34,208 nucleotides of DNA from Clostridia bacterium (GCA_017631855.1 JAGBSP010000039.1:1-34208); one strand, 5' to 3'. Counted from the stretch's first letter, positions 6,233-15,198 are shown. The notes: generated from the sequence alone by a model not told the origin. A program made the numbers and translations.

Positions 6233-6928
6233 ATGAAAGATTTATATTTATTGATTACAATCGTTCAGCGCGCCGATGCCGAGGAATACGAGGAGTTTTA
6301 TCGGACGCATTCGGTGAGCGTGACCTACAGTATTCCGTCGAACGGAACGGCACACGCGCGAACGCTGAGTTTGCTTGGCTTGGAGAAAACCGAAAAAACG
6401 ATGCTATTTTCCGCCGTTTCGGGCAAGACCTTGAATGCCCTGAAGCGCTCGCTGACGGTAGAGATGAAAATCGATTTACCGAACCGTGGCGTTGCGATGG
6501 CAGTGCCACTGTCGGGAATTGGCGGAATGAGAACCTTGGAATATTTTATGTCGGGACAAATGCCCGAATCCGAAGAAACGGAGGAAAAAAAGATGCAATC
6601 AGAGCATGAATTGATCGTAGCAATCTACGAAAAGGGATATACCGATCTCGTGATGGATGCTGCTCGTGAGGCAGGCGCTCGCGGAGGTACGACCATTCGC
6701 GCCAAGGGAACGGGCGCGGGTGCTGAAAAATTTTTTGGAATTTCCTTAGCGGAAGAGAAGGAGATTGTCTTTATCGTGTCGCACGGAGAGCAGAAGAAGG
6801 ATATTATGAAGGCGATCATGCAGAAAGCGGGTGTCGATACCAAGGCGCATGCGCTGGTGTTCTCGCTTCCCGTATCCGAAACGGCAGGCTTCCGCTTTGC
6901 CGATACCGTCGATAAGGACGGAGAATGA
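6233..6928 (+). CDS. Tandem PII-like signalling protein
   Basis: A 231-residue cytosolic protein built from two PII-like ferredoxin-fold domains. The second (about 125-221) has the clearer signature: a beta strand ELIVAIYEKG, a helix YTDLVMDAAREAGARGGT, the TIRAKGTG loop, and EIVFIVSHGEQKKDIMKAI. The first (about 3-100) has diverged but repeats the layout (LYLLITIVQ, then GLEKTEKTMLFSAVS). Classical PII proteins are single-domain trimers that bind ATP, ADP and 2-oxoglutarate; a tandem version would need a different assembly. The ATG at 6233 with GGAGG 5 nt upstream is preferred over a GTG at 6218 that overlaps the previous stop. The tight operon with the DUF1538 protein suggests it regulates that membrane protein, as GlnK regulates AmtB. 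Ligand and T-loop modification are unknown. Confidence 0.8.
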   Translation: MKDLYLLITIVQRADAEEYEEFYRTHSVSVTYSIPSNGTAHARTLSLLGLEKTEKTMLFSAVSGKTLNALKRSLTVEMKIDLPNRGVAMAVPLSGIGGMRTLEYFMSGQMPESEETEEKKMQSEHELIVAIYEKGYTDLVMDAAREAGARGGTTIRAKGTGAGAEKFFGISLAEEKEIVFIVSHGEQKKDIMKAIMQKAGVDTKAHALVFSLPVSETAGFRFADTVDKDGE

Positions 6929-6944
6929 CGTGTACTTTTTCAAT

Positions 6945-6990
6945 CGATGGATATTTGCTTTGCGGCAAATATCCATCGGTTTTTATTTTT
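6945..6990 (+). terminator. Rho-independent terminator of the DUF1538/PII operon
   Basis: A perfect 14-bp stem (CGATGGATATTTGC, 6945-6958, with 6965-6978) is followed by a TTTTTATTTTT run, 16 nt after the PII-like stop. Confidence 0.92.
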
Positions 6991-7109
6991 GTTTAAAAGT
7001 CGTTAAAAATTTTTACGATGTTAATTTACAAACCATTATTTTCTATGAAATTAAATTATACTATAATTGATAAGATAGAATTTTATTTTTTAAAGTAAGG
7101 AGATCTTTT

Positions 7110-8876
7110 TTGAGTATGGTCATTAAAACCTTGGCGAAGAGTATTCGGGAATACAAAACAAGCTCGATCTTAACGCCTGTTTTTATTGCTCTGGAAGTCA
7201 TTATTGAATGCATGATCCCTTGGTTGACTGCCGAGATGGTCGGCGCGATCGAAGCCGAGATCGCAGTCGGCGGAGATGCGGGACTTTCGATTATTTTGAA
7301 GTACGGACTTTGGCTCGTGCTTTTGGCGGCGCTTTCGCTGACCTGTGGCGCGCTTTCGGCGCATTTTTGCGCGATTGCGTCCTGCGGCTTTGCCAAAAAT
7401 CTGCGCCACGATCTGTATGCGTCGGTGCAGAGCTTTTCCTTTTCCAATATGGATAAGTTTTCGACCTCGAGCCTTGTGACGAGATTGACGACCGACGTTA
7501 CGAACGTACAGATGGCGTATATGATGATTATTCGTACGGCGGTACGCGGTCCTTTAATGATCGCAGTGGCGCTGTCGATGGCGATCGCAATCAGCCCGAA
7601 AATGTCGCTTGCCTTTGCGATCATCGTCCCCTTCCTTGCGATCGGACTTTTCTTTATTATTCGCAATGCACACCCCATTTTCAAGTCGGTCTTTAAAAAG
7701 TACGACCGTCTGAACGAGTCGGTGCAGGAGAACGTTCACGGCATTCGCGTGGTCAAGGCATACGTGCGCGAGGAGCACGAGAAGGAGAAATTTGCCACCG
7801 CATCGGATGAGGTAACAAAGGATTTCACCCGTGCTGAGAAAATTATGGCGCTGAATAATCCGCTGATGCAATTCTGCTTTAATGCCATTATGCTGATCAT
7901 TTGCTTCTTCGGAACGCGCCTTGTCGTTTCTTCGAATGGCACAGAGCTTGCTATCCCCGAAATTTCGGCGCTTCTGACCTACGGTGCGCAGATTTTGATG
8001 AGCCTGATGATGGTTTCCTTTATTATCGTAATGATCGTAATCTCGGCGGCAAGTGCTCAGCGTATTGCCGAGGTTCTGAACGAGCAAAGTGCGATCACCA
8101 CGCCCGCGAGCCCCGTCACCGAGGTGAGCGACGGCAGTATTATCTTCAAGAACGTTAGCTTCCGTTACTCCGAAAAGGCAGAGCGGGCGTCGCTCTCGGA
8201 CATCAATCTGTATATCGCTTCGGGTGAAACGGTGGGAATTCTTGGCGGTACGGGTTCGGGAAAGACCTCGCTGATTCAGCTGATTTCGCGTCTGTATGAC
8301 GTGACCGAGGGCTCGGTGCTCGTCGGCGGCGTGGACGTCAGAGAATACGATCTTGAGGTGCTTCGTAATCAGGTTTCGGTCGTTCTTCAGAAAAATCTGC
8401 TCTTTGCGGGTACGATCAAGGACAATCTCCGCTGGGGTGACCCCAACGCGAGTGACGAGGAAATGGTTCGCATCTGTAAGCTTGCGCAAGCAGACGAATT
8501 CGTCTCTCGTTTCCCCGACGGCTACGATACCTACATTGAGCAGGGAGGTGCAAACGTATCGGGCGGACAGAAACAGCGACTTTGTATTGCCCGCGCACTG
8601 CTCAAGAAGCCGAAGATTCTGATTCTGGATGACTCGACAAGTGCTGTCGACACCAAGACCGACGCGCTGATCCGCAAGGCGTTTGCCGAAGAGATCCCCG
8701 ATACGACGAAGATTATTATCGCACAACGCGTTTCGTCGGTCGAGCATGCCGATAAGATCGTGGTGCTGGACGGCGGCTGTATTGAGTCGGTGGGCACGCA
8801 CGAGGAATTGCTTGTAAAGAGCCCCATTTACCGTGAGGTTTACGAATCTCAGACGAAGGGAGGCGATGCGGAATGA
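7110..8876 (+). CDS. ABC exporter half-transporter, degenerate-site subunit
   Basis: A 588-residue half-transporter with an N-terminal six-helix exporter domain (about 1-325) and a C-terminal ATPase. Walker A is GGTGSGKT (Lys385) and the signature is VSGGQ (484-487). Walker B ends LDD, with Asp508 where the catalytic Glu is expected, and the switch histidine is Gln539 (IIIAQRVSS). This pair of changes marks the non-catalytic half of heterodimeric exporters such as TM287/288. Its own intact signature serves the other subunit's ATP site. The likely start is TTG at 7110: AAGGAG ends 7 nt before it, while the ATG two codons later is 13 nt away. The stop overlaps the partner's start (ATGA). The substrate cannot be read from the sequence; relatives export drugs, lipids or peptides. 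Confidence 0.93.
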   Translation: MSMVIKTLAKSIREYKTSSILTPVFIALEVIIECMIPWLTAEMVGAIEAEIAVGGDAGLSIILKYGLWLVLLAALSLTCGALSAHFCAIASCGFAKNLRHDLYASVQSFSFSNMDKFSTSSLVTRLTTDVTNVQMAYMMIIRTAVRGPLMIAVALSMAIAISPKMSLAFAIIVPFLAIGLFFIIRNAHPIFKSVFKKYDRLNESVQENVHGIRVVKAYVREEHEKEKFATASDEVTKDFTRAEKIMALNNPLMQFCFNAIMLIICFFGTRLVVSSNGTELAIPEISALLTYGAQILMSLMMVSFIIVMIVISAASAQRIAEVLNEQSAITTPASPVTEVSDGSIIFKNVSFRYSEKAERASLSDINLYIASGETVGILGGTGSGKTSLIQLISRLYDVTEGSVLVGGVDVREYDLEVLRNQVSVVLQKNLLFAGTIKDNLRWGDPNASDEEMVRICKLAQADEFVSRFPDGYDTYIEQGGANVSGGQKQRLCIARALLKKPKILILDDSTSAVDTKTDALIRKAFAEEIPDTTKIIIAQRVSSVEHADKIVVLDGGCIESVGTHEELLVKSPIYREVYESQTKGGDAE

Positions 8877-10789
8877 AGCCTGAAAAGCAGATGAAAAAGC
8901 GCCGCCCTCCGATGGATAAGGGCGTACTTGGACGCTTGTTGAAAATGCTGTTCCGTGATTACAAGTGGACGTTGGTGGTTGTGACCGTCTGCGTTGCCAT
9001 CGTTGCCTTTGCTTCGACGGTTGCCAGCATTTTTATGAACAAGTACCTGCTTCTGATGGAAGAAGCACTGAAGACGGGCGGCGGTTGGGCGTCGATCCGT
9101 GACGAGGTGATTGCAAACGTCCTTTTGATGGTCGTGATCTACGCCTTCGGTTGGATTGCATCCTTCCTCTATACGCGTTTGATGGCGATTCTGACGCAGA
9201 AATTCCTCAACCGAACGCGAAAGAAAATGTTTGCCAAGATGCAGACACTTCCGCTTCGCTATTTCGACACGCACCACCACGGCGACGTGATGTCCTATTA
9301 CACCAACGATATTGACACGCTCCGCGAGCTGGTTTCGCGTTGCTTACCGCAGTTCCTTAACTCGGGATTGATCATCGTGTTGCTCGTTTACAATATGCTT
9401 CGTCTGAGCCTTTGGATGACACTCGTCATCGCGCTTGGCGTGGTTGGAATGACCTTTGTAACTAAGATCATCGGAGGAAACAGCGCGCGGTACTTCTTAA
9501 AGCAGCAAAAATCGATCGCGAAGACCGAGGGCTTTGTGGAAGAGATGATGCACGGACAGAAGGTTGTTAAGGTGTTCTGTCACGAGGCACAAAGTCAGAA
9601 GGAATTTGACGAAGTCAACGAGCAACTCTGCGCCGATGCGACCAAGGCAAACCGCTTTGCCAATATTCTGATGCCAATTATGGGAAATATCGGAAATATT
9701 CTCTACGTGCTGATCGCCTTTGTGGGCGGCGTGCTTGTAATGATGAACGCGCCGAACATTTCGATTACGGGACAGGCGATGACCTTTGCGGTCGTGCTTC
9801 CGTTCCTTGGTATGGCGCGTCAGTTTACCAACAACGTCAGCCAGCTGTCACAGCAGATGAATTCGATCGTGATGGCAATGGCAGGCGCAAAGCGTATTTT
9901 TGAGCTTCTCGACGAGGAGCCTGAGGTTGACGACGGCTACGTTACGCTCGTCAACGCCAAAGAGGTGGACGGCGAGATCGTGGAATGTGCAGAGCGCACG
10001 GGACTCTGGGCGTGGAAGCATCCCCACGGTGACGGCAGTGTGACCTACACGAGACTGCGCGGCGACGTACGCATTGAGGGAATGGACTTCGGTTACGTGC
10101 CCGAAAAGACGGTTCTTAAAAACGTGACCCTCTATGCCGAGCCCGGACAGAAGGTTGCGTTTGTCGGCGCAACGGGTGCGGGAAAGACGACGATTACCAA
10201 TCTGATCAACCGGTTCTACGATATTGACGACGGAAAAATCCGTTACGACGGCATCAACATCAACAAGATCAAGAAAGCCGACCTGCGCCGTTCGCTCGGT
10301 GTCGTGCTTCAGGATACCAATCTCTTTACGGGTACGGTCATGGAGAACATCCGTTACGGTAAGCTAGATGCGACTGACGAGGAATGTATCGCGGCGGCAA
10401 AGCTAGCGCACGCCGACGATTTTATCACGCGTTTGCCTGATGGCTACCAGACGATGCTGAGTGCGGGCGGCTCCAACCTCTCGCAGGGACAGAGACAGCT
10501 TCTGTCGATCGCGCGTGCGGCGGTTGCCGATCCGCCCGTGATGATCCTTGACGAGGCGACCTCGTCGATCGACACGCGTACCGAGGCACTTGTTCAGAAG
10601 GGTATGGATGCCCTGATGAAGGGAAGAACGGTATTCGTGATCGCGCACAGACTTTCGACCGTGCGCAACTCCGACGTGATTATGGTGCTCGAACAGGGCG
10701 AGATCATTGAGCGGGGAAGTCACCAAAAGCTGATTGAGGAAAAGGGAAAATATTATCAGCTGTATACGGGCGCGTTTGAACTCGAATAA
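8873..10789 (+). CDS. ABC exporter half-transporter, catalytic subunit
   Basis: A 638-residue partner of the preceding half-transporter, starting within its stop codon (ATGA overlap) with GAAGGGAGG upstream. The exporter membrane domain is followed by a nucleotide-binding domain with Walker A GATGAGKT (Lys438), Walker B LDEAT with catalytic Glu561, and switch His592 (IAHRLST). Its signature is LSQGQ (536-540) rather than LSGGQ. This is the usual complement of the degenerate partner: only one of the two ATP sites should hydrolyse. An insertion of about 50 residues, rich in Trp, His and Gly (around 360-405, including TGLWAWKHPHGDG), links the membrane domain to the ATPase and is also known in TM288-type proteins. 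Basic residues at the N-terminus precede the first helix. The pair appears to be a complete inner-membrane efflux unit. Confidence 0.93.
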   Translation: MKPEKQMKKRRPPMDKGVLGRLLKMLFRDYKWTLVVVTVCVAIVAFASTVASIFMNKYLLLMEEALKTGGGWASIRDEVIANVLLMVVIYAFGWIASFLYTRLMAILTQKFLNRTRKKMFAKMQTLPLRYFDTHHHGDVMSYYTNDIDTLRELVSRCLPQFLNSGLIIVLLVYNMLRLSLWMTLVIALGVVGMTFVTKIIGGNSARYFLKQQKSIAKTEGFVEEMMHGQKVVKVFCHEAQSQKEFDEVNEQLCADATKANRFANILMPIMGNIGNILYVLIAFVGGVLVMMNAPNISITGQAMTFAVVLPFLGMARQFTNNVSQLSQQMNSIVMAMAGAKRIFELLDEEPEVDDGYVTLVNAKEVDGEIVECAERTGLWAWKHPHGDGSVTYTRLRGDVRIEGMDFGYVPEKTVLKNVTLYAEPGQKVAFVGATGAGKTTITNLINRFYDIDDGKIRYDGININKIKKADLRRSLGVVLQDTNLFTGTVMENIRYGKLDATDEECIAAAKLAHADDFITRLPDGYQTMLSAGGSNLSQGQRQLLSIARAAVADPPVMILDEATSSIDTRTEALVQKGMDALMKGRTVFVIAHRLSTVRNSDVIMVLEQGEIIERGSHQKLIEEKGKYYQLYTGAFELE

Positions 10790-10821
10790 GCGCTCAAGAC
10801 ATTCCGAAAGGAGAACCTCCG

Positions 10822-13743
10822 ATGAACTATTCTTTGGGAATTGATATCGGTTCCACTACGGTCAAGACCGTCCTGACGAAGGACGGCACCGTGGTGTATG
10901 AGAAATATGAGCGACATCTCTCGCAGGTCAGAGCCAAGGCGCTGGAAATGATCGAGGAAATTCGTCCGATGATTGCGGGTGAGCGCTTTTCGGTGGCATT
11001 TTCAGGCTCGGCGGGACTTGGTCTTGCTGAAGCGAGCGGCATTCCGTTTGTGCAGGAGGTCTTTGCCACGGGGGAGGTCGTCAAGCGTATGGAGCCCGAT
11101 ACGAGTGCCGTCATCGAGCTTGGCGGCGAGGACGCGAAGATCATTTTCTTCGACGGCGGTACCGACGAGCGAATGAACGGAAGCTGTGCGGGTGGTACGG
11201 GAGCGTTTATCGATCAGATGGCGACGCTTCTTGACCTTGACGCCGATGAGATGGATCGACTGAGCCTTGAACATATGAAAATCTATCCGATTGCTTCGCG
11301 CTGCGGTGTCTTTGCCAAAACCGACATTCAGCCGCTTCTTAATCAAGGAGCGAAGAAGGAGGACGTGGCGGCAAGCATTTATCAGGCAGTGGTTAATCAG
11401 ACGATTGCGGGACTTGCGCAGGGACGGAAGATCCGAGGCAAGGTGCTCTTCCTCGGCGGACCTCTTTACTACTGTCGCGGCTTGCGTGAGCGCTTTAAAG
11501 AAACGCTCGGACTTTCGGACGAGGAAGCCATCTTCCCCGAATACGCGCGCTATGCCGTAGCGATGGGTGCGGCAATCTATGCCGAAAAAACGGGATATGA
11601 AACCGAGATCGACGCGCTGACGGCGAAAATCCGCGAAAGCCTTACGGCGGTGGTGTCTAACCGTTTACCTTCGCTCTTTGAGAACCGAGAGGAATACGAC
11701 CTCTTTCACGAGCGTCACGCCAAAGCCGACGTGGCTCGGCGTGCGATCGAGAGCTACGAGGGCGAGGCATATCTCGGCATTGACTGCGGAAGCACGACGA
11801 CGAAGATGGTGCTTCTTTCGCGCGACAAGGAAATTCTGTTTTCTTATTACAATTCCAACCGCGGCAATCCCGTAGAGATTGTCCGCGAGCAGCTCGGTAT
11901 CATTTACGGACTTTGCGGCGACCGCATTCGCATTGTGGGAAGCGCCGTGACGGGCTATGGTGAGGAGCTGATCAAACACGCCTTTGGTGTCGACCTTGGA
12001 GTGGTCGAAACCATTGCGCACTACACGGCGGCAAAATATTTTCTGCCCGAGGTCGATTTCATTCTCGATATCGGCGGTCAGGACATCAAGTGCTTCCGTA
12101 TTCGCAACGGCGCGATCGACAGCAGTATGCTCAACGAGGCGTGCTCCTCGGGATGCGGCTCGTTTATCGAAACTTTTGCACGTTCTATGGGATATGAGAT
12201 CGATGAGTTCGCATGTCTCGGACTCTTCAGCCCCGCGCCCGTCAATCTCGGTAGCCGTTGTACCGTCTTTATGAACTCTTCGGTCAAGCAGTCGCAACGC
12301 GACGGAGCGACGGTGGAGGATATTTCGGCAGGACTTTCGGTCAGCGTTGTGAAAAACGCGATCTACAAGGTCATTCGTGCGGGCAGTGCCGACGAGCTCG
12401 GTGAGCATATCGTCGTGCAGGGCGGAACCTTTTATAACGACGCGGTGCTTCGTTCCTTTGAGCTGGAGCTCGGACGCGAGGTCATTCGTCCCGCCATCGC
12501 GGGACTGATGGGTGCGTATGGCGCGGCGCTCTATTCGATGCGCCTGACGAACAGTACGCTCCTCTCTTCGAATGAGCTGCGCGAATTTCATCACACCTCG
12601 ACGGCGGCGATCTGTCGCGGCTGTACCAATCATTGCCATCTGACGGTCAATACCTTCACGGGGGGAAAGAAATTCATTTCGGGCAACCAATGTCAGAAGG
12701 GACTCGGACTTGAGAAGGCGGCTGAGGAAATTCCGAATCTGCACGAGTTTAAGAGAAGTTATCTGACGGGGCTTTCTTCGCGTCAGCCGAAAACAGTGAC
12801 GCGCGGCACGGTAGGTCTTCCGCTCTCGCTCGGTATGTACGAGCTTTTGCCGCTCTGGCACGGAATTTTTTCTTCTCTTGGTTTTTCGGTGAAGATTTCG
12901 AAGATGTCCTCAAAGCAGACCTACGAGCGTGGACAGTTTTCGATTCCCTCGGATACGGCGTGCTATCCCGCAAAGATTATGCACGGTCATATCGAGGAAT
13001 TGGTGGCAGAGGGCGTGGACGCGATCTTCTATCCCTGCCTTTCCTACAACATTGACGAAAAGCATTCCGACAATCACTATAACTGTCCTGTCGTGGCGTA
13101 TTATTCCGAGTTGCTTCGCGGCAATATGGATTCGCTTTCGTCGGTTAAGTTCTTATATCCTTACTTAAATATCAACAGTCGCCGCGAGCTTTGTCGCGGA
13201 CTTCTGAGTGCGCTTTCGGAGCTCTGTCCCGAGCTTTCGGCAAAGGAAATTCGAAGAGCCGTAAGACGCGGATTTGCGCAGTACGGCGAGTATATGGCGT
13301 CGATCCGCCGCGAGGGTGAGCGTTCGCTTGCGTGGGCAAGAAAGAACGGACGAAGAATTATGATCCTTGCGGGCAGACCCTATCACGCCGATGCCGAGAT
13401 TGGACACGGCATCGATAAGCTTGCGACGTCGCTTGGCTTCTGTGTGGTCAGCGAGGATAGCGTTTGTCATCTTGCCGAGCCCGCGCCCGTGCGTGTACTC
13501 AATCAATGGACCTATCATGCCCGTCTTTATCGTGCGGCGCGATATGCTTCCGAGCACGCGGATACCGAGCTTGTTCAGCTGGTTTCCTTCGGTTGCGGTG
13601 TCGACGCGATCACAACCGACGAGGTGCGCTCCATTCTTGAGCAGAACGGAAAATTCTATACGCAGATCAAGATCGACGAGATCACCAATCTCGGCGCGGT
13701 TCGCATCCGACTTCGTAGTCTGATCGGAGCGCTGGAGCAGTAA
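10822..13743 (+). CDS. Acyl-CoA dehydratase activase (BadF/HgdC-type, double ASKHA plus DUF2229)
   Basis: A 973-residue protein with two consecutive ASKHA ATPase modules, then a DUF2229-like region. The first opens with GIDIGSTTVK (Asp8) and has the cluster cysteines in GSCAGGTGAF (Cys122) and ASRCGVFAKTD (Cys161). The second opens LGIDCGSTTTK (about 320) with Cys441, Cys445 and Cys480. In HgdC a [4Fe-4S] cluster bridges the dimer and ATP hydrolysis drives electron transfer to the dehydratase. The C-terminal part has a CRGCTNHC cluster (598-605) and GVDAIFYPCLSYN. Many relatives are one protein of about 1,400 residues that continues into an HgdB-like domain; here that part is the next gene. 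The RBS AAAGGAG precedes the ATG and can pair with CTCC just after it. The true substrate of this family branch is not established. Confidence 0.88.
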   Translation: MNYSLGIDIGSTTVKTVLTKDGTVVYEKYERHLSQVRAKALEMIEEIRPMIAGERFSVAFSGSAGLGLAEASGIPFVQEVFATGEVVKRMEPDTSAVIELGGEDAKIIFFDGGTDERMNGSCAGGTGAFIDQMATLLDLDADEMDRLSLEHMKIYPIASRCGVFAKTDIQPLLNQGAKKEDVAASIYQAVVNQTIAGLAQGRKIRGKVLFLGGPLYYCRGLRERFKETLGLSDEEAIFPEYARYAVAMGAAIYAEKTGYETEIDALTAKIRESLTAVVSNRLPSLFENREEYDLFHERHAKADVARRAIESYEGEAYLGIDCGSTTTKMVLLSRDKEILFSYYNSNRGNPVEIVREQLGIIYGLCGDRIRIVGSAVTGYGEELIKHAFGVDLGVVETIAHYTAAKYFLPEVDFILDIGGQDIKCFRIRNGAIDSSMLNEACSSGCGSFIETFARSMGYEIDEFACLGLFSPAPVNLGSRCTVFMNSSVKQSQRDGATVEDISAGLSVSVVKNAIYKVIRAGSADELGEHIVVQGGTFYNDAVLRSFELELGREVIRPAIAGLMGAYGAALYSMRLTNSTLLSSNELREFHHTSTAAICRGCTNHCHLTVNTFTGGKKFISGNQCQKGLGLEKAAEEIPNLHEFKRSYLTGLSSRQPKTVTRGTVGLPLSLGMYELLPLWHGIFSSLGFSVKISKMSSKQTYERGQFSIPSDTACYPAKIMHGHIEELVAEGVDAIFYPCLSYNIDEKHSDNHYNCPVVAYYSELLRGNMDSLSSVKFLYPYLNINSRRELCRGLLSALSELCPELSAKEIRRAVRRGFAQYGEYMASIRREGERSLAWARKNGRRIMILAGRPYHADAEIGHGIDKLATSLGFCVVSEDSVCHLAEPAPVRVLNQWTYHARLYRAARYASEHADTELVQLVSFGCGVDAITTDEVRSILEQNGKFYTQIKIDEITNLGAVRIRLRSLIGALEQ

Positions 13744-13758
13744 AGGAGGTCGAAGCCA

Positions 13759-15009
13759 ATGGGAAAGAAAAAAGAAAAGACCTACATTTCCTTTACCGAG
13801 GAAATGCAGAAGGACTATACCGTTCTCGTTCCGAATATGCTCCCGATGCATTTTACGCTGATTGCAAAGGTTTTTCGGAATTTTGGACTTCGCGCCGAGC
13901 TTCTCGAGACGCAGGGACAGCACATCAAGGAAACGGGATTGAAGTACGTTCATAACGACACCTGCTATCCCGCGATCCTTGTCATCGGTCAGTTTATTGA
14001 CGCTTTGCAGAGCGGGAAATACGATCCGCATAAAACGGCGCTCATTCTCTTCCAAACGGGAGGAGGTTGCCGTGCGTCGAACTATATCAATCTGCTGAGA
14101 AAAGCACTCGAGAAGGCGGGCTACGGCTACGTTCCCGTCATTTCGATGAGCCTTGCGGGTCTTGAGGACCACCCCGGCTTCCATATGGGAGTAAAGATGG
14201 TACACCGCTTGATGTATGCCGTGCTTTACGGCGACCTTTTGATGCTTCTGCGCAATCAGTGCCGTCCGTACGAGCTTCGTCGCGGCGAGAGTGAGAAGCT
14301 GGCACTCGCTTGGACCGACCGTCTTGCCAAGGAAATGGACGCGGGTGCGAAGATCTCGTACAAAAAGGTGCAGGAAAATTACCGCAAGATCATTTCGGAC
14401 TTTGAAGCCATTCCGCGCGCTGAGCAAAAGCGGGTTCGCGTGGGTGTGGTGGGCGAGATTTTCGTGAAGTATTCACCGCTCGGAAACAACAATCTCGAGG
14501 ATTTTCTCGTCAAAGAGGGCGCGGAGGTTACCGTGCCGGGATTGCTTGATTTCTGTCTGTACTGTGTGTATAATAATATGATGGATACCGAAAAGCTCGG
14601 ACGAAATAAGGTGCAGTATCCGATCTGGAAGACCGCGTATCGCTTCTTTACGAAGAAGCAGAACGACCTCATTGAGGTCATTCGGGAGTGTTCCGACTTT
14701 GATCCTCCCACGCCCTTTGCGCATACCGTATCGCTCATCGAAGGCTATATTGGCATCGGCGCGAAAATGGGAGAGGGTTGGCTTCTGACGGCGGAAATGC
14801 TGGAGCTTGCCGATAAGGGAATCAAAAACATCGTTTGCACCCAGCCCTTCGGTTGTCTGCCCAATCATATCTGCGGCAAAGGAATGATGCGTCCGATCAA
14901 GGAGCGCAATCCCGACATCAATATTGTTGCCATCGATTACGACGCGGGCGCAACGGCGGTCAATCAAGAAAACCGTATCAAGCTGATGCTGGCAAATCAT
15001 TCGGATTAA
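13759..15009 (+). CDS. HgdB-like 2-hydroxyacyl-CoA dehydratase family protein
   Basis: A 416-residue protein starting 15 nt after the activase, with AAAGGAGG upstream. It corresponds to the C-terminal HgdB-like region of the long fused activases. Cysteines suited to hold an iron-sulfur cluster are seen in NDTCYPA, TGGGCRASNY and QPFGCLPNHICGKG. The last resembles the cluster site of dehydratase subunits. Known members dehydrate (R)-2-hydroxyacyl-CoA during amino-acid fermentation after ATP-driven reduction, but those have paired HgdA and HgdB subunits, CoA-transferase genes and acyl-CoA dehydrogenase genes nearby, none of which is here. This stand-alone pair may therefore act on an unknown substrate, as proposed for double-cubane-cluster proteins. 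A terminator formed by a repeat element follows. Confidence 0.82.
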   Translation: MGKKKEKTYISFTEEMQKDYTVLVPNMLPMHFTLIAKVFRNFGLRAELLETQGQHIKETGLKYVHNDTCYPAILVIGQFIDALQSGKYDPHKTALILFQTGGGCRASNYINLLRKALEKAGYGYVPVISMSLAGLEDHPGFHMGVKMVHRLMYAVLYGDLLMLLRNQCRPYELRRGESEKLALAWTDRLAKEMDAGAKISYKKVQENYRKIISDFEAIPRAEQKRVRVGVVGEIFVKYSPLGNNNLEDFLVKEGAEVTVPGLLDFCLYCVYNNMMDTEKLGRNKVQYPIWKTAYRFFTKKQNDLIEVIRECSDFDPPTPFAHTVSLIEGYIGIGAKMGEGWLLTAEMLELADKGIKNIVCTQPFGCLPNHICGKGMMRPIKERNPDINIVAIDYDAGATAVNQENRIKLMLANHSD

Positions 15010-15059
15010 AATAAAAAACTCACGGCAGTAGGTCTGCAAAATTAGCGGTAAAATTGAAT

Positions 15060-15176
15060 AGCCTTCCCCAGTGGGGGAAGGTGGCACGCGGAGCGTGACG
15101 GATGAGGTGTTTCTTAACTTAAACTAACTCCTCATCCACCGCTGGCGCGGTCCCCCTTCTCCCGCAGGAGAAGGCT
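15060..15176. repeat. Large imperfect palindromic repeat element A (four-hairpin type)
   Basis: The left arm starts AGCCTTCCCCAGTGGGGGAA and runs to GATGAGGTG at 15109. The reverse complement of the right arm (15129-15176) starts AGCCTTCTCCTGCGGGAGAA and runs to GGATGAGGAG. Each arm contains two small hairpins (CCTTCCCC/GGGGAAGG and CACGC/GCGTG on the left; CCTTCTCC/GGAGAAGG and ACCGC/GCGGT on the right). No coding capacity is seen. Element B at 16278-16416 has the same architecture. It looks like a non-autonomous palindromic repeat of the REP/BIME or MITE kind. Confidence 0.7.
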
Positions 15177-15182
15177 TTTTTT
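15155..15182 (+). terminator. Terminator for the HgdB-like gene, formed by repeat element A
   Basis: The last hairpin of the palindrome, CCTTCTCC (15155-15162) with GGAGAAGG (15167-15174), is followed directly by CTTTTTTT. It ends plus-strand transcription about 145 nt past the HgdB-like stop. No better terminator is seen closer. Confidence 0.75.
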
Positions 15183-15198
15183 GATACGCTGAAAGCAA

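Noticed and set aside
7000..7109. Promoter for the ABC exporter operon
   Set aside because: Good -10 candidates (TATACT, TATAAT) exist near 7060, but no convincing -35 lies at the right distance, so no promoter was listed.
7554..8801. A 415-codon minus-strand frame inside the first ABC subunit gene
   Set aside because: It lies wholly antisense to a gene with Walker and signature motifs; the translation is low in hydrophobic core and rich in Arg and His.
10790..10821. Possible RBS-hiding hairpin before the activase gene (GGAG with CTCC)
   Set aside because: The stem is only four base pairs and too weak to claim regulation.
11665..12861. A 398-codon minus-strand frame inside the activase gene
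   Set aside because: It is an antisense shadow with no motif and no RBS.
13165..14427. A 420-codon minus-strand frame inside the activase and HgdB-like genes
   Set aside because: Its opposite strand carries clear family motifs; the frame reflects the GC skew of codon positions. No start signal is seen.
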